Part shown: piece by piece, positions 20,101 to 21,744 of the stretch | Layout: each line of letters starts with the position of its first letter | Numbering within the stretch: the stretch's first letter is position 1 | IMG/VR virus record: IMGVR_UViG_3300025417_000103 | Location: 1-21,744 of that record | DNA: 21,744 nt | Source of the DNA: a virus | Strand: one strand, 5' to 3' | Notes under the pieces: generated by a model | What the model was told of the DNA's origin: nothing | What the model saw: only the letters and a program-made list of their open reading frames with translations | Database searches by the model: none | Position numbers and translations under genes: made by a program

Positions 20101-21744
20101 AAAACAGTTTTGTAATAACTTCACCCAGAGCAAATCGTTTTGCTGAAACATTCTTTGACCACGTTGATTCAAATATGCATTACAATACGGTGTTTGATTT
20201 AAATCTTACAACGTTTATAGATTCATTTGATAACGCAGGTGCTGCATATATGTTTGATTATATCAGCCCTTACAATGAGGCTTTATTAAACATAGGTCAA
20301 TATGTTTATGCACAACCTGTTAATGACAATACAAGTGATTATGGTTCATTACCAATGTATGGATCTAGTTTAGACTTTAATAACAATACTGTTATTATTG
20401 GTAGCCCAAAATTTAACACTAGTTTAGCACGAACAATTAATGGAAAATTTAATATCTTCTTTAATAGTACAGGAAATCAAGACTGGAGCGTATTCAGAAA
20501 CAGTTCTCCTGTAGTAGATGTAAACAAAATTCAAAAGATTCAGTTATATAATAACTTAACTGATGAAAATTTAATATCACTAGATTATATTGATCCATTA
20601 CGCGGTAAGATGTTAGGTGGTGTACATGAGAATTTAGATTATATTGGTACAGTTGATCCTGCAGGATATAACAATACAAACTATAAATCAACTTCAATAG
20701 TTTGGAATAGCAATCAAGTAGGTAAAACATGGTTTGATACAAGTTCAACTAAGTTTTTAAATTATCACCAAGATGATATAGCATATAATGCTAAGTATTG
20801 GGCTAACTTATTCCCCGGTAGTACAGTTACTGTATATACATGGATAGAAAGTAGTGTTACACCTGCGTTCTATACAGGTCCGGGCACCCCTTACGATATG
20901 CTAAAGTATACAACATCATACGGTGTTGACACTAATAATAATTTAGTATCATTATATTATTTCTGGGTAAGAGGCACAAATCAGTTAAGTAAAGGTAAAA
21001 CATTAACTGATTCAATTATAGAGCAATATATCGCAAACCCACAAAATAGTGGTATAGCATACATGGCTCCACTACGCCCTGATGCATACGCACTATATAA
21101 TGTGCGTGATTATGTTAATGGATTGAATACAAATATTCACATTGGATTTGGTACTGGTACAGTTGATAATGAAATACATAATAACTTTAAGATTATAAAA
21201 AGTAATTATGCAGATGATTTCTTACCAGGACTACCAACTGCAACAAATACAAGTCCTAGTGGATTATACAATAGATTACTAGAAAGTTTTGCAGGTTTAG
21301 ATGAAACAGGTGCAAACGTACCTAACTTTAGATTGCCTGCGTATATGCAAGTTGGCATTAGTGTAAGACCTAGACAAAGTATGTTTATTAACAGATATAA
21401 TGCATTAAAGAATTATATAGAATTTGCAAATAACATATTAAGTCAGTATACAGTAAGTGAATTTAGCAATCTTACATATTTGAACACTAGCGGAGAATTC
21501 TTTACAACCAGTGATTTATGGTCAAGCGTATACTGGTGGGCTACTGGATATGGCAACACTACAAAAACAAATGCAGAAGTTGGTATATTTGCAGACTTAT
21601 ATAGAATTACACCAAGAGAAGGAATGATTGTAGGTGTAGCTAAGAATGGTCAGGGCAATCGTGAAGTATACTTATACACTAATAGTCAATGGACTAGAAT
21701 TGGTTTGCAAAATGGTACTGTAAAACTATCAGATGTATTATGGG
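11133..21744 (+). CDS. Giant virion structural protein, in the gp7 position (3' partial)
   Basis: The frame opens at an ATG 14 bases after gp6 and stays open for 3,537 codons to the window edge; I read it through and found no stop. T4 gp7, the gene after gp6, has about 1,030 residues, so this protein is at least three times longer. Visible parts in order: an N-terminal RTIDFLPEIFRTNTNDQFL with LDQLIQPPDF and FGQYYWVP (1-145); a cupredoxin-like beta domain (about 161-262); small beta modules; a Trp-rich block near 1310-1360 (PWEMLGFTIEPSWW, RYGPAPYTSNN); a CBM5/12-like motif (1810-1847); a PHGL module (about 2080-2140); and seven FG-GAP-like repeats (2216-3126). Cysteines are rare. No signal peptide or transmembrane segment is seen. 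A large peripheral wedge protein with host-contact domains is the best reading. The N-terminal and Trp-rich blocks recall unnamed giant structural proteins of marine T4-like phages. Orthology to gp7 rests on position only. Confidence 0.85.
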   Translation, partial: MATIIRTIDFLPEIFRTNTNDQFLSATLDQLIQPPDFRKVQGYIGSKFGYGVKSTDQYVQEPTLSKTRYQLEPSVVNLDPITGKPTDMITYPEMIDAITLESGITPNHNNLFSNQFYSWDSFVDLDKLINFGQYYWVPQTPESVEITTSTQLLNANIAVISNTDNTYSIDFNGTTYSVENPTLTLVRGGTYTFNVNQSTPFYIQTLPGVDGVDPASTNISTRNIIGLDFNGVSNGTMTFTVPVAGTSGYNYASSISVDLVSNLPFNEVNGAPLSLLNGIDGVSSVDGKTVIFYGSKPGEIGSIGDYFDGDRFDNPNSSFSGSIDQPLTGTIFKIKIVGSDNDAVIELEPYQVIPNDTLITITYGVQYIKTNFVKNSHGVLSLLPADTSTLNTLYYQDGYNADKVGKIKIIDSVASSVLDVNDILYKSKYTSPNGIKFTNGLLVKFTGNIVPEKYLNNNYYVEGVGSSIQLIPVTEMITPEPFTSTVSEPFDGANDSFDQNSFGNTINLPITPDYLTINRSSIDRNAWSRSNRWFHVDVLNTIVANNLTSPIASAALKSGSARAKRPIIEFYPNLKLIYSGLNGKLPVDYIDTTTTNALSILAGKDPSSYLPDGTITGNDTVNAELVNSFLFDGCRIIFAAESPEARSKIYVVNIATINGQRQLTFNVAGDGYVNPGDQVVITNGQTNKGFSFYYNGSDWINGQTKTRVNQPPLFDVFDSNNISFSDGNYYPGTNFNGCTLFQYLPGTGTKDPILNFPIQYSGVGNLNDVNFVCTLNTDTFNFVNSGTSVTLPVSDGFVFKYTDPNNYTRQIGWQTAVGKSFQYQIFRYEYTGAAGLPIVSFTIDIPMKDGTTTPWPTSVVYINNNRIANTEYYVTVSNGSTVVNLTTSLNTNSLITIMIYSDEISSTGYYEIPSNLEQNPFNDAITTINAGDIRGHYKSICNNVYNFTGDPFGANNYRDLGNVVPYGTRITQNSASLVTAAAFIRRQETNFFNSISYNSIEYTKFKALLLNTVSNQDYTPYNNAPDMLDEVLEIITSTKTTSSPFFWSDMIPSKTPTYVNAYTFKIGISNTVYPLQRVYDFKNANYYSVLLYVQYTNNGIVQYKQLIKDIDYFVNADNPYVLLATQLNDGDIVVVKEYTQTYGSYIPSTPTKVGFYSAYVPEVVLDQTYLQPTQFIRGHDGSLSKLYGDYDPLTNFFSDPRDSLLFEFENRVFNNLKIANRIPVDYYDVFPGQFRTTGYKQSDLFKLYNVGVLNWVGLNRIDIATQYYDQTNEYTWNYLGSKNKLTNTNFNQGSWRGIYLWLYDTATPHDTPWEMLGFTIEPSWWIDRYGPAPYTSNNTLLWTDLSNGYIYNNGQPYVDSRFARPRLLDILPVDSNGNLLSPFETVVGNYNAKTFNTNWVVGDMGPAEYSYRKSSTWPFDLMRIYALTRPSDFFTLGLDLDVYQYYSEFNQYLVYGRLRTPPNLKNTQFYGHDANNASHSYINWIVDYLNQYGVNGTTIIETLFENLDVRLTYRVSGYSDQNKLNFIIEKGSPNSTNTSLMIPSENVNVILHSNEPNDSIVYSSVIVQKTSTGFKIFGNSQNKTYFVSYNPFANGKVTPITVIDLTVNAPIQFSDQINYTAYGTELSLTDLVNFLLGYGNYLETQGMIFDDIQNGTQLDWYQMCAELLYWVRTGWEVGSVINLNPCANQIHIVTPNGIIQPFTYLQDNFILNQNLVPIKLSDMAIYRQSNTFTAKVLTNGDAISYFKADISAIENAVIFDNQTLFNDVIYNLITGLRQQRLYLRGSKTNQWDGTLYAPGFIINSDNVQEWAPNTKYNKGTIVTYKRQYFMANQTVIAPTTTFNYNDWLLTNYGKIDKGILPNPSTRASETNFYYDTYRSTIDTDGELLPFSLIGFRPRDYLAQADLNNISQVNFYQNMIEEKGTLTAANNLLNATIQNNAMQYDIYENWMILNSSYGGVLNRNFVEFTLDESLLNGNPSIIGLINGNNIDEANQQVPLTKIANYGRMLSDTNLLPVDTSSMVNSLPDAGYVNLDDVTLYSYTVERLDNASIYSVYANDYIWIADNQSTWKIFTPVSLSCHITSVANNLNNTCVLTTTIPHGLSQYDVIGIAHYDSRIDGFYTVQQIVSNTSVLVNLTLSNSTTNISFSNFGLLYKLNNMRVSDPTKINSLPLLSNEFTYTNVWVDKANTNDWALYQKVINYNDSNFDLFSLNNGALGSSVAYVPKLGYYVSDPIKGKVYKYIKSGQGYIQTDTITHGVGFGTQMARNDEFLIISEPNDSQSNLYIYRIVQLPEVEALVEEQIIPVVNKYVGTSMAFSGDGNYLFVGAPKINSVMYFNKQVDFAYIPFTSTFTLTSTVQVTHGNSQIIINLNSSSDTYFENEIGNAIGQVIYINNVSYSISGQAGNQITLSSNYTGTTGTNVSAYIKVYENAPVSASTNPLDKFFKVRGNVIPTFTPGKRTAFVQYSQYGSSVLYGFGYDAQAGYNLNGSYDPNSAVYPPAPASGDPAFNQKYRSYYFVITGKVDLSSVVSVTISIDPTVDKANYTVNSSNSTYDSVTNTTKIYISQAEFNGIIYEELFYTLDHYNIYNLTIGKGSTAPILTPTYILGVGNYVTVITAEYDSTTDTSTVHTVERIGYSITPSTISAINGSNTYAQAVNNQFNILGLIYINSSAELNQPIPGSTVPKIQTQGSDNFGASIAVNHDATKIFIGSPTYHVQLSSDPEVPPVPNVGVVWVYDRLVETWQVQYTPQNFEIYAVVTPWMPTSNMILTINGQPISPTKYKTFLYTTIIGPRVKAGDVITISDTILVLSDQLTSYQDINGVIPNQQFGTSISCNSTGSEVIIGSPYDLGVQGQQGAVYRFTNEGKRFGFVTALIAANNQLGATDIFINGYNVMIPTGDAFAMAEAINLAQINNVFAYTTQDDNGSDPRLVIRLINTDLGPANNKLNITVLNGNYFYEMGIAPYTITQVIREPHPQNNSQFGYNIKFNEQNSFVITSPRANRFAETFFDHVDSNMHYNTVFDLNLTTFIDSFDNAGAAYMFDYISPYNEALLNIGQYVYAQPVNDNTSDYGSLPMYGSSLDFNNNTVIIGSPKFNTSLARTINGKFNIFFNSTGNQDWSVFRNSSPVVDVNKIQKIQLYNNLTDENLISLDYIDPLRGKMLGGVHENLDYIGTVDPAGYNNTNYKSTSIVWNSNQVGKTWFDTSSTKFLNYHQDDIAYNAKYWANLFPGSTVTVYTWIESSVTPAFYTGPGTPYDMLKYTTSYGVDTNNNLVSLYYFWVRGTNQLSKGKTLTDSIIEQYIANPQNSGIAYMAPLRPDAYALYNVRDYVNGLNTNIHIGFGTGTVDNEIHNNFKIIKSNYADDFLPGLPTATNTSPSGLYNRLLESFAGLDETGANVPNFRLPAYMQVGISVRPRQSMFINRYNALKNYIEFANNILSQYTVSEFSNLTYLNTSGEFFTTSDLWSSVYWWATGYGNTTKTNAEVGIFADLYRITPREGMIVGVAKNGQGNREVYLYTNSQWTRIGLQNGTVKLSDVLW
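11614..11918 (+). other. Cupredoxin-like beta domain in the giant protein (no copper ligands)
   Basis: Residues about 161-262 show the pattern of cupredoxin-like domains found in marine phage structural proteins: NPTLTLVRGGTYTFNVN, then PFYIQTLPG, and NGTMTFTVPVAGTSGYNYAS. In copper-binding members the 'PF' segment has a His nearby and the last strand carries Cys-His-Met ligands; here these positions are Gln, Tyr, Ala and Ser. The fold is inferred from pattern, and it would serve a structural role only. Confidence 0.5.
16560..16673 (+). other. CBM5/12-like carbohydrate-binding motif in the giant protein
   Basis: Residues 1810-1847 read W-x-P-N-T-x-Y-x-K-G-x-x-V-x-Y, then QYFMANQ, and end in NDW. 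This is the aromatic and glycine pattern of the small chitin-binding type-3 (CBM5/12) module, with the first and last Trp and the Tyr-xx-Gly-xx-Val core kept. It may bind a cell-surface glycan, or be a reused beta module. Confidence 0.5.
17362..17556 (+). other. PHGL-type small beta module in the giant protein
   Basis: Residues about 2077-2141 contain TTTIPHGLSQYDVIGI followed by GFYTVQQIVSNTSVLV. The pattern 'T-x-PHGL-x-xx-D-x-V ... G-x-Y-x-V-xx-V' recurs in large phage tail proteins as a short beta-barrel-like unit. It sits just before the propeller-like repeats. Role unknown. Confidence 0.45.
17778..20510 (+). repeat. Seven degenerate FG-GAP-like repeats (putative beta-propeller)
   Basis: Repeat starts (base, residue): LGSSVA 17778, 2216; FGTQMA 17910, 2260; VGTSMAF 18060, 2310; FGASIAV 19212, 2694; FGTSISC 19614, 2828; FGYNIKF 20073, 2981; YGSSLDF 20358, 3076. 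Each is followed after about 8-12 residues by a strand ending in Ser/Gly-x-Pro or similar: YYVSDP, LIISEP, LFVGAP, IFIGSP, VIIGSP, VITSP, VIIGSP. Most then close with a hydrophobic aromatic strand such as GKVYKYI, NLYIYRI, GVVWVYDR, GAVYRF or GAAYMFDY. This is the FG-GAP_2-type pattern of integrin-alpha-like propellers, and seven copies is the number needed to close a ring. Acidic calcium loops are not conserved. Gaps between repeats vary from 44 to 384 residues because of inserted domains. Confidence 0.75.

Overview
The window is a dense, single-strand (+) stretch of a virion structural module from a T4-like contractile-tailed phage (myovirus). Gene content and order point to this: a tail-tube cap/gp48-like protein, gp53, a large hub-type protein, a gp5-like spike, gp25, gp6, and then a giant structural protein where gp7 would be expected. 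The DNA is strongly AT-rich, codon choice favours A/T in third position (for example AGT for Ser and AGA for Arg), and the proteins are rich in Asn, Thr, Ser and Tyr. From memory, several proteins look more like those of marine or freshwater T4-like phages (cyanophage or pelagiphage type) than like coliphage T4. The aquatic, AT-rich host is an inference, and the host cannot be named from this window.

Layout: 2-919 is the 3' part of a gp48-like tail-tube cap protein whose upstream part is outside the window; it enters through a proline-rich linker. 919-1224 encodes gp53 and overlaps the preceding stop by one base. 1226-4069 encodes a 947-residue protein that I read as the candidate hub (gp27-type role). 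4073-7243 encodes a gp5/VgrG-like spike with an OB fold and a beta-helix. It has no recognisable lysozyme domain, but carries an unusually long Ala/Gly/Ser-rich C-terminal extension ending in a coiled coil. 7256-7705 is gp25 and 7750-11118 is an enlarged gp6. From 11133 to the window edge a single open frame runs for at least 3,537 codons without a stop.

The genes are almost contiguous. The only gaps of note are 44 bases between gp25 and gp6, which hold a perfect 9-bp hairpin and a T4-late-like promoter sequence, and 14 bases before the giant gene. No tRNA, CRISPR array, insertion sequence, integrase or minus-strand gene was seen.

Together the products would build the baseplate: hub and spike at the centre, the gp48-like protein capping the hub to start the tube, gp53/gp25/gp6 as wedge parts, and the giant protein as a probable peripheral wedge or host-contact component. 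The most interesting signal is inside the giant protein. Seven degenerate FG-GAP-type repeats (about residues 2216-3126) are interrupted by large insertions and probably form a seven-bladed, integrin-alpha-like beta-propeller. The same protein also has a cupredoxin-like domain without copper ligands, a CBM5/12-like carbohydrate-binding motif and several other small beta modules. This makes it a strong candidate for an adhesive, host-recognising baseplate component.
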